From: Zeaxanthinibacter sp. PT1
Lineage (GTDB): Bacteria > Bacteroidota > Bacteroidia > Flavobacteriales > Flavobacteriaceae
Length of the DNA: 64,000 nt
Direction of reading: 5' to 3'
Assembly (NCBI RefSeq): GCF_028464225.1
Contig: NZ_JAQPCN010000001.1
Span: 682,001-746,000, forward strand
The notes under the pieces are model-generated. The model did no database searches. It was not told where the DNA came from and worked only from the letters and a program-made list of their open reading frames with translations. Positions 8,257-17,671 of this stretch are shown piece by piece. How positions within the stretch are numbered: the stretch's first letter is position 1; the number at the start of each line of letters is the position of its first letter. The position numbers and the translations under genes are program-made.

Positions 8257-8782
8257 ATCTATTTTTCTTTGAATGTAGGGCTTGACACTGCAAAAATCTT
8301 GCAGTTTAATTATTGTCTACTCAGCCCATCCTGAGAATCAAATCAGGTGTCTACACCAGGTTGTCCATGCAGCCGTCCTCAGCAAATTGGTACAATGATT
8401 ACGGTTCTTGACGGAACTTGTCTTGAGCGTTGGTATATAGAAATATAAATGGTTCTCGACAGAGCCTGCCCTGAGCAACTGAAGGCAGAACCTCCAAATG
8501 GGGTCTCGACTCCGCTCGACCTGACATAAGTCTCACAGAATGGATGTAGCCGAAGGGCTCGCACTGACAGATTATGAGTAATTCTATTAACTAGCCGGAG
8601 GGCTCGAACCTCGCATTTACCTACCCGGTTGTGCCGAAGGTAGGCCTCGAACTGCCTTGTTATAATCTATGAGTTCCCTCTCCCCCTCCGTCCCGCGATA
8701 CTCGCGAGACACCTCCCTTTATCCAAAGGGAGGAGTTTTTTGACCATGATTCATCATCGACCTTCGAACTTCGAACTTCGAA
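8257..8782. repeat. Second half of the hairpin-repeat array, with further simple repeats
   Basis: No gene is supported. Family B lies at about 8403-8428 and 8451-8477, family A at 8501-8526, family C at 8547-8570 and 8592-8612, with a degenerate C-like piece near 8631-8655. A CTCCCTTT / AAAGGGAG hairpin followed by TTTTTT is at 8713-8740; it looks like a plus-strand terminator but no plus-strand gene ends nearby, so it may be another repeat. A 7-bp unit TTCGAAC is repeated three times at 8763-8783, ending at the stop codon of the MATE gene. Confidence 0.8.
8501..8526 (+). repeat. Family A hairpin repeat, copy 4
   Basis: Core TCTCGACTCCGCTCGA intact on the plus strand. Outside the TC bulge the stem pairs G-C and G-C where copy 2 has T-A and G-C, so both sides changed together. 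Confidence 0.8.
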
Positions 8783-10180
8783 CTAAGACTCCACAGCTTC
8801 CCTGCCCAACAAATCCTGTTTTACTTCTTTTCTTAAATAGTACCCGGTAACAATGGTCGATAAGAGATCGGCAATGGGGAAAGAGATCCAAACGCCCAGT
8901 TCACCTAAATATAACGGCAAAATCAGGATCAGGGGGATAAAGAAGAATCCTTGCCTGGTCAGGGTCAGCAGTAATGCCGGGGTGGCTTTCCCGATCGCCT
9001 GGAAATAGGCTGCCCCAATTAATTGTATGGCAATAATAGGCGTAGCGGCAAACACCCAGCGCATAGCGGCGGGGCTATGCTCTAACACAAAGGCGTTAGT
9101 AGCCAGGTCTGCTGCACTCATCCCCGGTTGGTCGCTCAGGAAGAGCCCGGCGATCTCTGCCGGGAATACCATCAGCAAAATAAAGACCAGCGTAGCCAAA
9201 GCTGCTGCATACTTAATTGCAGTACTGATACTCAGCCGTACCCTGCCCCATTTTTCAGCCCCGTAATTAAAGCTGGCGATGGGTAAAAATCCCTGGGTGA
9301 CCCCGAAAACAGGAAAGAGGGCAAACATGAGCATCCGCCCAATAATGGCATAGACCGCAACCATAGCTTCTCCGCCCAGTCCAAAGAGGATATTGTTCAT
9401 CAGCAGGTATACCACGCTGGTGACCGCCTGTCGTGAAAGCGTCACAAATCCAAGAGAGGAAATCTCGCGCAAAATGGGCAAATTCAGTCCAAAATCCCTG
9501 AATCGAAGCTTTAATTCGGAGTTCTTGGATAAAAAGAACCAAAAAACGTAAGAAAAGCATAAAAAGTAACTCCCGGTACTTGCCCAAGCTGCACCATGCA
9601 TACCCCAGTCCAGTACATAGATAAAAATATAATCCATCAGCAGGTTACCGACAGAGGGGATGATCATAGCGATCATGGCAAATTTCGGTTTACCTTCGGC
9701 CCGGATCACGGTATTCCCCATCATACAAAGTGCCAGGAAGGGCACCCCGTACAAGACGATGGTGTAATAGATCTTGGCAGGGGCAAAAATTTCACCTTTC
9801 CCCCCGAAGGCAGGGATCAGGCTGTCTATAAAGTAGAGCCCGAGGATCACCATGACGATGGTGACCAGCAGGGTCAGGGTAATTTGGTTCCCAAAGGTTT
9901 TTAGCGCCTTTTCTTTATGGTTGGCCCCGAGGGCACGGGAAAGAATACTGCTCCCCCCTATCCCGATAGACATCCCGAGGGCAGCGATAAAAAAGGAAAC
10001 CGGCAATACCACGTTGATTGCGGCTATGGCAATAGAGCCGATCCAGTTCCCGACAAAAATACTGTCTACCAATACATTGAGGCTCATCACCAGGATACCG
10101 ATAGAGGCTGGGACCGCCTGCCTCACCAGCAGTTTGCTGATCGGTTCTGTACCAAGTTGTTCGGCAGACACCCTGGCCAT
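8783..10180 (-). CDS. MATE-family multidrug or metabolite efflux transporter
   Basis: A 465-residue polytopic membrane protein with about 12 predicted segments in two homologous halves. N-terminal MATE features are LLVRQAVPASIGILVMSLNVLVDSIFVG and GIGGSSILSRALGA. MATE proteins export drugs or metabolites in exchange for protons or sodium. The start ATG at 10180 overlaps the stop of hemH by one base (TGATG), so translation is probably coupled. Substrate unknown; the tie to hemH does not by itself show a haem role. Confidence 0.92.
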   Translation of the reverse strand: MARVSAEQLGTEPISKLLVRQAVPASIGILVMSLNVLVDSIFVGNWIGSIAIAAINVVLPVSFFIAALGMSIGIGGSSILSRALGANHKEKALKTFGNQITLTLLVTIVMVILGLYFIDSLIPAFGGKGEIFAPAKIYYTIVLYGVPFLALCMMGNTVIRAEGKPKFAMIAMIIPSVGNLLMDYIFIYVLDWGMHGAAWASTGSYFLCFSYVFWFFLSKNSELKLRFRDFGLNLPILREISSLGFVTLSRQAVTSVVYLLMNNILFGLGGEAMVAVYAIIGRMLMFALFPVFGVTQGFLPIASFNYGAEKWGRVRLSISTAIKYAAALATLVFILLMVFPAEIAGLFLSDQPGMSAADLATNAFVLEHSPAAMRWVFAATPIIAIQLIGAAYFQAIGKATPALLLTLTRQGFFFIPLILILPLYLGELGVWISFPIADLLSTIVTGYYLRKEVKQDLLGREAVES

Positions 10181-11211
10181 CAGGCAGGGAGCATATTATG
10201 TTCTTCCCAGTCCGATATCCACTGGGCCATTACACCAACCCAGTCGTCCCTGTCGTTCAGGCAAGGTATGTGCTTATAGGATTTTCCACCGGCTTCCATG
10301 AATTCTTCTTCTCCCTCCATAGCGATCTCTTCCAGAGTCTCCAGGCAGTCAGATACAAAAGCAGGAGTGATCACGGCGAGCTTGGTCTTGCCCACTTTGG
10401 GTAAGCGTTCAAACTCGTAATCCGTATAGGGTTTTAACCATGGGTCTCCAGCCAGTCGACTTTGAAAGGAAGTACTGACCTGGTCCTCTGCAAGCCCAAG
10501 GATATTCCTGATGGCTTCCGTGGTAAAGTAACATTGGTGGCGATAACAGCTGTGATGTGCGATGGAATTAATACTGCAACAACTACCATCAATCTTGCAA
10601 TGGTATTTGGTAGGATCTGATTTGCGGATGTGCCTTTCAGGTATACCGTGGTAGGAGAATAGCACATGGTCGTAATCGAAGCCGGCGAGTCCGTCCGCTA
10701 TGCTCTTGGATAATACTTTAAGGTAATTGACATTCTTATAGAAAGGAGGCAGGGTAGTGATCTTCAGGTCAGGGAAGAATTTCTCCCGGTCTTCCATGGC
10801 TTTCACCACGACGGTTTCGTAAGAAGACATGGCGTAATGCGGGTATAGTGGTACCAGCAATACTTCGTCTACTCCTTTAGATTGTAATTCCTCCAATCCC
10901 TTCTTTATGCTCATGGTCCCGTAACGCATTCCCAGGGCAACCGGTAGTCTAGTCTGCAGCTGCACTTTTTTCTTAAAGCGTTCCGAGATGACGATCAGGG
11001 GAGATCCTTCATCCCACCAGATCTTGCTGTAAGCTTTGGCCGATTTTTTAGGCCGGGTCTGCAAGATGATTCCCCTGACAATTATATTGCGCAATAGCCT
11101 GGGAACATCGATCACCCGTTCATCCATCAGGAATTCGTCCAGGTAAGGTTTTACATCTTTAGGGGTGGGACTTTCCGGGGATCCCAGGTTGACGAGTAGT
11201 ACTCCTTTCAC
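10180..11211 (-). CDS. hemH: Ferrochelatase
   Basis: HemH inserts ferrous iron into protoporphyrin IX, the last step of haem synthesis. The 343-residue protein opens with VLLVNLGSPESPTPKDVKPYL and has SYHGIPER with the active-site His at 186-193, and LETLEEIAMEG near the end. Unlike the textbook enzyme it has five cysteines packed in a short insert: Cys205, 211, 212, 222 and 227 (spacing C-x5-CC-x9-C-x4-C), a possible Fe-S or metal site. The start is GTG at 11211, matching the family N-terminus. A -7-like TATTTTTG lies 20 nt upstream. The remaining hem genes lie 9 kb to the right. Confidence 0.96.
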   Translation of the reverse strand: MKGVLLVNLGSPESPTPKDVKPYLDEFLMDERVIDVPRLLRNIIVRGIILQTRPKKSAKAYSKIWWDEGSPLIVISERFKKKVQLQTRLPVALGMRYGTMSIKKGLEELQSKGVDEVLLVPLYPHYAMSSYETVVVKAMEDREKFFPDLKITTLPPFYKNVNYLKVLSKSIADGLAGFDYDHVLFSYHGIPERHIRKSDPTKYHCKIDGSCCSINSIAHHSCYRHQCYFTTEAIRNILGLAEDQVSTSFQSRLAGDPWLKPYTDYEFERLPKVGKTKLAVITPAFVSDCLETLEEIAMEGEEEFMEAGGKSYKHIPCLNDRDDWVGVMAQWISDWEEHNMLPA

Positions 11212-11231
11212 AACTTTTCTTTTTTGAAAAA

Positions 11232-11239
11232 CAAAAATA
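11232..11239 (-). promoter_or_regulatory. Putative -7 box of hemH
   Basis: TATTTTTG on the minus strand matches TAnnTTTG and would start transcription about 15 nt before the GTG. No good TTG lies at -33, so support is partial. Confidence 0.4.
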
Positions 11240-11358
11240 CCAATTAAGAGGCAACTATCCTTCAGACCCCCTCTAAATACTTTAGATGCAGCTATCGAGA
11301 AAACTAATTTAATGGATAAAGCACCTCTAGCCCATTAGTATTTTTAATTTATAGTGCT

Positions 11359-12429
11359 ATGCTAGAGGAGTTTTTTCAACGTGAGGCGATGATTTATACG
11401 CTGGGTACCTTTTTAGGATTAGTTATCCTGTATTTTGTGGTGATAGGTATCCTAAGAAAGCTGGGTAAAAATCCCCAGAATATCATTCCCACAGACACCG
11501 TTAAAAAGACGGCAAAGCCTATATTTCTCATCTTCTTCTCATTCTTATTGAGGATGAAAGCGCTCCGGGAACTTACAGGGCTGGAAGATTACGCTTACTA
11601 TTTTAAAAAGGGCAGCTCCATACTCTTGATTTTTGCCATCACCTGGCTGATCATACAGGTTATCACCCTGACCAAAGACCTGGTGGTTCAACAGTACGAT
11701 ATGAATACGGAGAACAACCTCAGGGCCAGGAAGGTCTATACGCAGTTCAACATCCTGGAGCGTATCGCGGTCTTCCTCCTTATAATTCTTGCCCTGGGTA
11801 TCGCCCTGATGAGCTTTGAAAGTATCCGGGAGATCGGGGTCAGTATCTTTGCTTCTGCAGGGGTGGCCGGGATCATCATCGGCTTCTCCGCACAAAAAAT
11901 GATAGGAACTATCCTGGCAGGGATACAGATCGCCTTAACCCAACCCATAAAAATTGATGATGTGGTCATCGTAGAGGGAGAGTGGGGACGAATAGAAGAA
12001 ATACGCCTTACCTACGTGGTGATCGCCATTTGGGATAAAAGAAGACTGGTTGTCCCTACCACCTATTTTATCGAGACTCCTTTCCAGAACTGGACGAAGA
12101 CCTCTTCCGATATCCTGGGAACCGTTTACCTTTACCTGGACTACACTGTCCCTTTTGACCAACTGCGTGATGCCCTGACTCGCATTTTGGAAAACACAGA
12201 GCTGTGGGATAAAAAAGTCAACAATATACAGGTGACCGACTCCAAACCACATCATGTGGAAGTGCGCGCCCTGATGAGCGCTAAAGACTCACCAACCGCG
12301 TGGGACCTGAGGGTCCACGTACGCGAACAACTCATAACCTTTCTACAATCTAATTACCCAGACAGCCTCGCCAAAACACGTGTTTTCCTGAAAAATCCTG
12401 AAGGACAGGGAAATACAAAAGACAATTAG
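11359..12429 (+). CDS. MscS-family mechanosensitive ion channel
   Basis: These channels open under membrane tension and release solutes during osmotic downshock. The 356-residue protein has four or five N-terminal hydrophobic segments and the conserved pore helix and beta domain: GVSIFASAGVAGIIIGFSAQ, then GTILAGIQIALTQPIKIDDVV, then EGEWGRIEEIRLTYVVI and VVPTTYFIETPFQNW. It is longer than E. coli MscS (286 residues) because of the N-terminal segments. It is followed after 32 bp by the TraB/GumN gene on the same strand, and probably heads an operon running to 16851. Confidence 0.92.
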   Translation: MLEEFFQREAMIYTLGTFLGLVILYFVVIGILRKLGKNPQNIIPTDTVKKTAKPIFLIFFSFLLRMKALRELTGLEDYAYYFKKGSSILLIFAITWLIIQVITLTKDLVVQQYDMNTENNLRARKVYTQFNILERIAVFLLIILALGIALMSFESIREIGVSIFASAGVAGIIIGFSAQKMIGTILAGIQIALTQPIKIDDVVIVEGEWGRIEEIRLTYVVIAIWDKRRLVVPTTYFIETPFQNWTKTSSDILGTVYLYLDYTVPFDQLRDALTRILENTELWDKKVNNIQVTDSKPHHVEVRALMSAKDSPTAWDLRVHVREQLITFLQSNYPDSLAKTRVFLKNPEGQGNTKDN

Positions 12430-12461
12430 TCGTTAATATTAATATGTAAACTTATTTTACT

Positions 12462-15400
12462 ATGCGCTGGCTACTCCCCCTATTGTGGACCTGCTTTATA
12501 ATTCCCTCCTGGTCGCAAGATAACAACAGCTTGCTATGGGAAATTTCCGGGAATGGATTGGAACAGACTTCTTACCTCTACGGCACCATGCACGTCAGTA
12601 AGAAGATCGCCTTTCACCTGGATGATGTTTTTTATGATGCCCTTGACCAGAGCGAGGTCATTGCCCTGGAATCTGATCCGGCTACCTGGCTGGAAAACGA
12701 TTCTGAAACCGGCACCCTGAGCAGGGCAGGAAAAATTGGATTCAACCCTAAAGGATTCTATACCGATGCTTTTGCTATGAGGGCACCGGGTAAAAAAGAT
12801 ATTGCCAATTTCATCGCTTCCGAAGATGGACTGGTTAACAGCATTCTCTACCGAACAGATCAATATGCTCAGGATTTTGAAGAAGACACCTACCTGGATA
12901 TGTTTATATACCGGGCCGGCAGCAAATTTCATAAACCCATACTTGCCCTGGAAGACCTGGAAGAATCCGGTACGCTGGTCGCCTTGGCCAGCATGAATGC
13001 CATGAAAAAGAAGCCGGATGCCTGGTTACAAGAGCGAATTCAGCAAGGAAACCTGATGTCCCTAATGCAGGATGCTTACCGCGAACGAAATATTTCCCTG
13101 CTCGATTCTATCGACAAAGCCATGTATACCGACCATTACCTGGAGAACATGTTGTATATCCGGAACCGGAACATGGTGCATAAACTGGATTCCGCCATCC
13201 GTCATCAAAAAGTATTTGCCGGTATCGGTGCTGCGCACCTGCCGGGAGAAGAGGGTGTCCTGGAATTGCTTCGCAGTAAGGGTTACCAAGTAAGACCCCT
13301 GGTTTCTGCGAGCAGTAAAAAGGGCCAGGAGCTGAAACATAAATTTGTACAGACCTTCCGGGAACCTCATGGGTACCCACAAACTACGGACGATGAATTC
13401 TTTAGTCTTGATCTCCCCGCACCCTTATATCCTGTAGTTGAAAAAGCCCATACCACTTATATCTCGCCGGATCTCCCCAACGGAGCCTACCTTATGGTAC
13501 ACCGCATACCTACCTACCGCTTCCTCAACCCGGAAGCTGCCTTGGAGATTCACGACCTGGAGGATATGTTATTTGAAAATATCCCGGGAACCATCTTGGA
13601 AAAAACCATAATTGAGAAACAAGGCTTTAAAGGGCTGGACCTGAAGAACCGTCTAAAGAATGGTGACCACCAGCACTACCAGATCTTCCAGACGCCACTG
13701 GAGATCCTGGTATTTAAGCTGGCCGGAGAAGGGGATTATTCCGCTCGTTTTGGCCCAGCCCTTTTTAACAGCCTCCGCTTTAATATACCGGATGAGAAGA
13801 AAATTTCACTCCGTTCAGGCTTTAATAGCTTCCAGGTCAGTATGCCCGGGCTTCATCGTTTTACCAATCGTTTTCGCCATGGGAACAGGCAATTGGAAGG
13901 TTATGATTTTGCGAATGGAAACTATTACTTCTTGCACAAAGTAACACTGAATGACTTCGACTATATAGAATCCGATGCATTTGAATTGAAACAGATTCAA
14001 TCAAGGTTCTACCAGGCCTATGGCATTAATGGTGAATTTTTGGAGGAGTCTCCGAATAGCCTGGTCTCATCTGCTAATTTCAACGATGAGCAAGGGAAGC
14101 GGGTGTATCTCAAAACCTTAAAACAAGGCAACGATTACTACTTGCTTGGCAGCTTGGGCAGAGACGAAACAGCAGCGCAGCATTACCTGGATTCATTCCG
14201 GCTTAGTGCAACGAATTACCCGGAAGAATTTGAAAAGATCAGGGACACCGCCATGTTGTTTACTACGGTATCCCCCGTTATGCCAAAAAAATTCGTAGAG
14301 ATCAGTGGCCAGGGATATACCCGTAAGAAGCAAAAAGACTACATGCCTTATACCAAAAAGACGGTCTACCAGTATAAGAACAATGAAGCGATCACGGTCT
14401 TGCTCAATAAGAGCCATGAATTCATGACTATAGCTTCTATAGATTCGGCCTGGGCAGGTCGTAAAAGACGATATGCGAAGAAAACATTTCAGGTAAGTGA
14501 AACTATATCTCGGACGCATCCCGAAGGACATCACGAACTCCAGATGACGCTTACCGATACGGCCAGCAGTCGATTTATACTAGTGAAGAATGTGATCAAA
14601 GGAAGTCTGCTCTACGAGCTGAAAGCGGGGGGTGACAGCCTGCAGCCTTTAAGTCCTTTTGTAAAGGAATTCTTTGATAATTTCAGACCTATGGACACCC
14701 TTGTAGGACGAGAACTGACAGAAGATAAGACGAACGATTTTTTCTCGGCACTAAGAGCAAATGATAGTATTGTCCTGGACGGTTACAGGTACCTGCTTTT
14801 TACAGAATCCCATGCAGACAGCCTGATGCAAATACTTTCAACTTTCGAATTCCCGGAAGACAAGGCACATATCAGGACGCATTTACTGAGGCAGTTAGGA
14901 CGAATGGAGCTACCTGAAGTGGAAAAATTCCTGCTGAATTATTACGAAGAATCCTATTCGGATGCAATGGCACAGTCTAAGATACTGCAGGCCATCACCC
15001 AGAAGAATAGCCAAGATGCTGCGGAACAGTTAATGAGTTTGTTGTCTAAAGACCTGCCCCTGGCCTCTAATGTGTATGAGATCAATAAGATCTTTGCCCC
15101 TTTCAGGGATAGCCTGCCCATGGCCAGGGAATTATTCCCGGAGCTGTTGGCATATCACCCTATAGAGGAATACAAGGAGCCCGTATTAGCCTTATTATCC
15201 GGCTTACTTTCCAAGGAATTAATTCGGCCAAAACATTATAAAAAATATAAAACTGCCATGCTGAATGATGCACGGATGCAGTTAAAGCGGCAGTTGGCCC
15301 TGGAGGCGGAGCCGGGACAGAAGCAAAGCAGGAAACAGCGGCAATTCAGGAAGTTACTGCATGACTACGTAATTGTACTTTTCCCTTTCCGTTCTGATAA

Positions 15401-15974
15401 AAACGTATCTGCCTTTTTTGAGAAATTATCATGGGTAGAAGATGCCAGGATACAGGCACGTATGATAGCACTGAAAGCAGCGGTAAATGAAAATATACCA
15501 AATAGTATCATCACAGACTTAGCCCAAGATAAAAATAGTAGGATCTTATTATATGAGATGCTCGACGAGGCTGGACATTTATCTTTAATCCCGGACGAAT
15601 ATCGCAAACCCGAAGCGCTGGCCGAAGCCGCCCTCTTCGAGGATTCGACCTACCATCCTGACTTTGATACCGTTCAGTATATCGAATCTAGGACCATTGA
15701 AAATGACGGTAGTTCATATACGGCCTTCTACTTTAAGAAGAAAAATAAGCTAGACTATTACAAGGATTTTAAAATGCATGTGGTCATTTACAAAGCCGGT
15801 GAATTAGCGGGTATTGACCCGGTATACCGCAATGATGGTTTGCGAATTGCAGACATAGAATCGGATGCAGAAATTATGGATAGGGTTACTGAAGCCTTCC
15901 TGATCAGGGATCGTCCCCGGGCCGTGGTTTTTGACCCTGATGCCTACCACGGGTATGCGCAATTTGGATATTAA
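12462..15974 (+). CDS. Very long secreted TraB/GumN-domain protein with unknown C-terminal region
   Basis: Residues 1-19 form a signal peptide (ends PSWSQ). Residues of about 20-290 form a TraB/GumN (TIKI-like) domain: YLYGTMHVS at 38-46 gives the first GxxH motif, and GIGAAHLPGEEG near 254 the second. This fold includes putative metalloproteases. The bare family is about 280-300 residues; this protein has 1170, so about 880 residues have no domain I recognise. The C-terminal part contains helical, HEAT-like stretches (about 780-1000, e.g. HIRTHLLRQLGRMELPEVEKF), which is a visual impression only. It is 28 bp from the DUF1460 gene. Function unknown; envelope or periplasmic location is likely. 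Confidence 0.85.
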   Translation: MRWLLPLLWTCFIIPSWSQDNNSLLWEISGNGLEQTSYLYGTMHVSKKIAFHLDDVFYDALDQSEVIALESDPATWLENDSETGTLSRAGKIGFNPKGFYTDAFAMRAPGKKDIANFIASEDGLVNSILYRTDQYAQDFEEDTYLDMFIYRAGSKFHKPILALEDLEESGTLVALASMNAMKKKPDAWLQERIQQGNLMSLMQDAYRERNISLLDSIDKAMYTDHYLENMLYIRNRNMVHKLDSAIRHQKVFAGIGAAHLPGEEGVLELLRSKGYQVRPLVSASSKKGQELKHKFVQTFREPHGYPQTTDDEFFSLDLPAPLYPVVEKAHTTYISPDLPNGAYLMVHRIPTYRFLNPEAALEIHDLEDMLFENIPGTILEKTIIEKQGFKGLDLKNRLKNGDHQHYQIFQTPLEILVFKLAGEGDYSARFGPALFNSLRFNIPDEKKISLRSGFNSFQVSMPGLHRFTNRFRHGNRQLEGYDFANGNYYFLHKVTLNDFDYIESDAFELKQIQSRFYQAYGINGEFLEESPNSLVSSANFNDEQGKRVYLKTLKQGNDYYLLGSLGRDETAAQHYLDSFRLSATNYPEEFEKIRDTAMLFTTVSPVMPKKFVEISGQGYTRKKQKDYMPYTKKTVYQYKNNEAITVLLNKSHEFMTIASIDSAWAGRKRRYAKKTFQVSETISRTHPEGHHELQMTLTDTASSRFILVKNVIKGSLLYELKAGGDSLQPLSPFVKEFFDNFRPMDTLVGRELTEDKTNDFFSALRANDSIVLDGYRYLLFTESHADSLMQILSTFEFPEDKAHIRTHLLRQLGRMELPEVEKFLLNYYEESYSDAMAQSKILQAITQKNSQDAAEQLMSLLSKDLPLASNVYEINKIFAPFRDSLPMARELFPELLAYHPIEEYKEPVLALLSGLLSKELIRPKHYKKYKTAMLNDARMQLKRQLALEAEPGQKQSRKQRQFRKLLHDYVIVLFPFRSDKNVSAFFEKLSWVEDARIQARMIALKAAVNENIPNSIITDLAQDKNSRILLYEMLDEAGHLSLIPDEYRKPEALAEAALFEDSTYHPDFDTVQYIESRTIENDGSSYTAFYFKKKNKLDYYKDFKMHVVIYKAGELAGIDPVYRNDGLRIADIESDAEIMDRVTEAFLIRDRPRAVVFDPDAYHGYAQFGY

Positions 15975-16002
15975 AATGTATTTTTAGGGTCAAATCCGGC
16001 CC

Positions 16003-16851
16003 ATGAAAAAACTACTTATTCCCATTCTTTTTCTTTTAGGTTGCACCACCTCCTGGTCACAGGCCATTGTGTGTTCTGATGCAGACCGGCAAAAATTTGA
16101 AGAGAAAGTCCAACAACTGCACCCCCTTATACAAGACGACTACGGGCAGACCCTGGTTGCCATCGGAAAAACTTTTATGGGCACCCCTTATGTAGCCAAA
16201 ACTCTGGAGGTTGGAGACAAAGAATCATTGGTGGTAAACCTGCATGGCCTGGATTGTACCACTTTCGTGGAAAACGTATTAGCCTTTGGAATACTGAAGG
16301 AACAGGGCACCCGGAGCTTTCATGATTATACAGACGCCCTGGAAACTATTCGTTACAGGGATGGAGCGTTGGATGGGTACGGGTCGCGCCTGCATTACTT
16401 TACGGATTGGATTGCCGACAATGAAGCAAAAGGACTGGTAAAAGACATAACCGGTAAGATTGGCGGAGTGATCGTCAGCAAGCCTATAAATTTTATGAGC
16501 ACCCACCGTGATCTCTACCCCTTATTGGCAGACGATGCCAATTACGAGCAGGTAAAGGCCGCAGAAAATCGACTAAACAGCAAAGAGCTCTGTGTTCTAC
16601 CCCAGGAAGCCATTGCAAAGAATGAAAGCAATATTCAGTCTGGGGATATTATCGCCCTGGCAACCTCGATAGATGGGCTCGATGTTACCCATACCGGGAT
16701 CGCTACCCGCGAGGCCGATGGTCGTATCCATCTGCTGCACGCTTCCACGGGCTCAATGGAGGTAGAGGTATCAGCACTTCCCCTGGCGGATTACCTGAAA
16801 AAGGTAAATAAAAATACCGGTATAATCGTGGTGCGCCCTCTTAAACCATAA
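16003..16851 (+). CDS. DUF1460 protein, NlpC/P60-like amidase fold
   Basis: A 282-residue exported protein. Its N-terminus can be read as a lipoprotein signal (LLGC, Cys14) or a normal signal peptide ending SWSQ. DUF1460 proteins are papain-like N-acetylmuramoyl-L-alanine amidase relatives; the nucleophile is Cys85 in NLHGLDCTTFVENV and the His lies in DVTHTGIATRE. GSRLHYFTDWI is also typical. It probably cuts peptidoglycan peptides in the periplasm. Last gene of the putative mscS-traB-DUF1460 unit. Confidence 0.87.
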   Translation: MKKLLIPILFLLGCTTSWSQAIVCSDADRQKFEEKVQQLHPLIQDDYGQTLVAIGKTFMGTPYVAKTLEVGDKESLVVNLHGLDCTTFVENVLAFGILKEQGTRSFHDYTDALETIRYRDGALDGYGSRLHYFTDWIADNEAKGLVKDITGKIGGVIVSKPINFMSTHRDLYPLLADDANYEQVKAAENRLNSKELCVLPQEAIAKNESNIQSGDIIALATSIDGLDVTHTGIATREADGRIHLLHASTGSMEVEVSALPLADYLKKVNKNTGIIVVRPLKP

Positions 16852-17671
16852 TTTCTAAAGTTACAATTTTGGCCGGTTTTGATTTTGGATCGAAATCTAT
16901 AGTCGGAATAGCACATTGAATATTTTTTACGAACTGCATGTTTCCTGCAGTGAACTCGATTAACTTGAAACCGGGGCGGGGTTAAGAGACCCCGGTTCTT
17001 AAGGTCAGCAGTACAGAGTTGGCAACCTGCAGTCTGTCCCTGCCAGGTGAGTTGTACCTATGTCCCTATGTACCATTGTCCCTATGTACCATTGTACCGT
17101 GTAACCCTGTAACCCTGTAACCCCCGCCCGTACCGGACGGTACGTTCGGGCGGGCTGTAACCCTGTAACTAATAAAATAACCGGGGAGGGGTTAAGAACC
17201 CCGGTTTTCAGTTGGCAGTTTCCAGTCAGCAGTAGGCAGCGGTCAGTTAGCAGTACGATTATGGATGTTGTACTGATTTCGGGGTTCATCATTATAGTAA
17301 AGCTTTCGGTCCCTTGTCCCATCTATCAACCTTGTCACCAATTTGCACCTATGTTTTCGTGTTTGCGGTTTGCGGTTCGCGGTTTCCAGGAAATCCACCC
17401 CACGGTTTCAGCGTATATCAGTTTTCCATGCATGTTTTTTGCAGCATAACGCCTTAACTTATGAGCGGGGCGGGGTTAAGAACCCCGGTTTTCAGTTTGT
17501 AGTTTCCAGTTAGCAGTAGGCAGCTGGCAGTAGGCAGCCCGCCCGACTATGACTTGAACGGGTTTGCAGTCTACAGTCTGTCCCTTCCAGGTGAGTTGTC
17601 ACCTTGTCCCTATGTACCTATGTACCTCCCGCCCTTCTGCCTGCGGCAGGCAGGAGGGCGGGCTGTAACTC
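16852..17671. repeat. 820-bp intergenic region of modular repeats
   Basis: No coding region is supported. Three GGGGCGGGGTTAAGA-type inverted repeats lie at 16969-16997, 17179-17206 and 17465-17490. Two related blocks start with GCAGTCTGTCCCT, run through tandem GTCCCTATGTACC and GTAACCCT units and end in a long GC-rich palindrome (17122-17153 and about 17627-17660, arms CCCGCCC / GGGCGGG). CAGT-rich tracts (about 17209-17255 and 17492-17540) and GTTTGCG tandem units (about 17360-17385) fill the rest. These look like dispersed, recombining simple repeats. Confidence 0.8.

Noticed and set aside
8379-8564. 61-codon open frame on the minus strand
   Set aside because: It reads through family A, B and C repeats and has no start or composition support.
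8713-8740. Strong plus-strand terminator hairpin with T-run
   Set aside because: No plus-strand gene ends before it; the adjoining gene runs the other way, so it is kept only as part of the repeat region.
7419-8782. CRISPR-like appearance of the repeat cluster
   Set aside because: Repeats vary in family, orientation and spacing, spacers are not of equal length, and no cas gene is near.
11272-11286. TCTAAA-TAC-TTTAGA palindrome upstream of hemH as a Fur site
   Set aside because: The half-sites face the other way from the dyads at 19753 and 43247 and it is short; chance is likely in AT-rich DNA.
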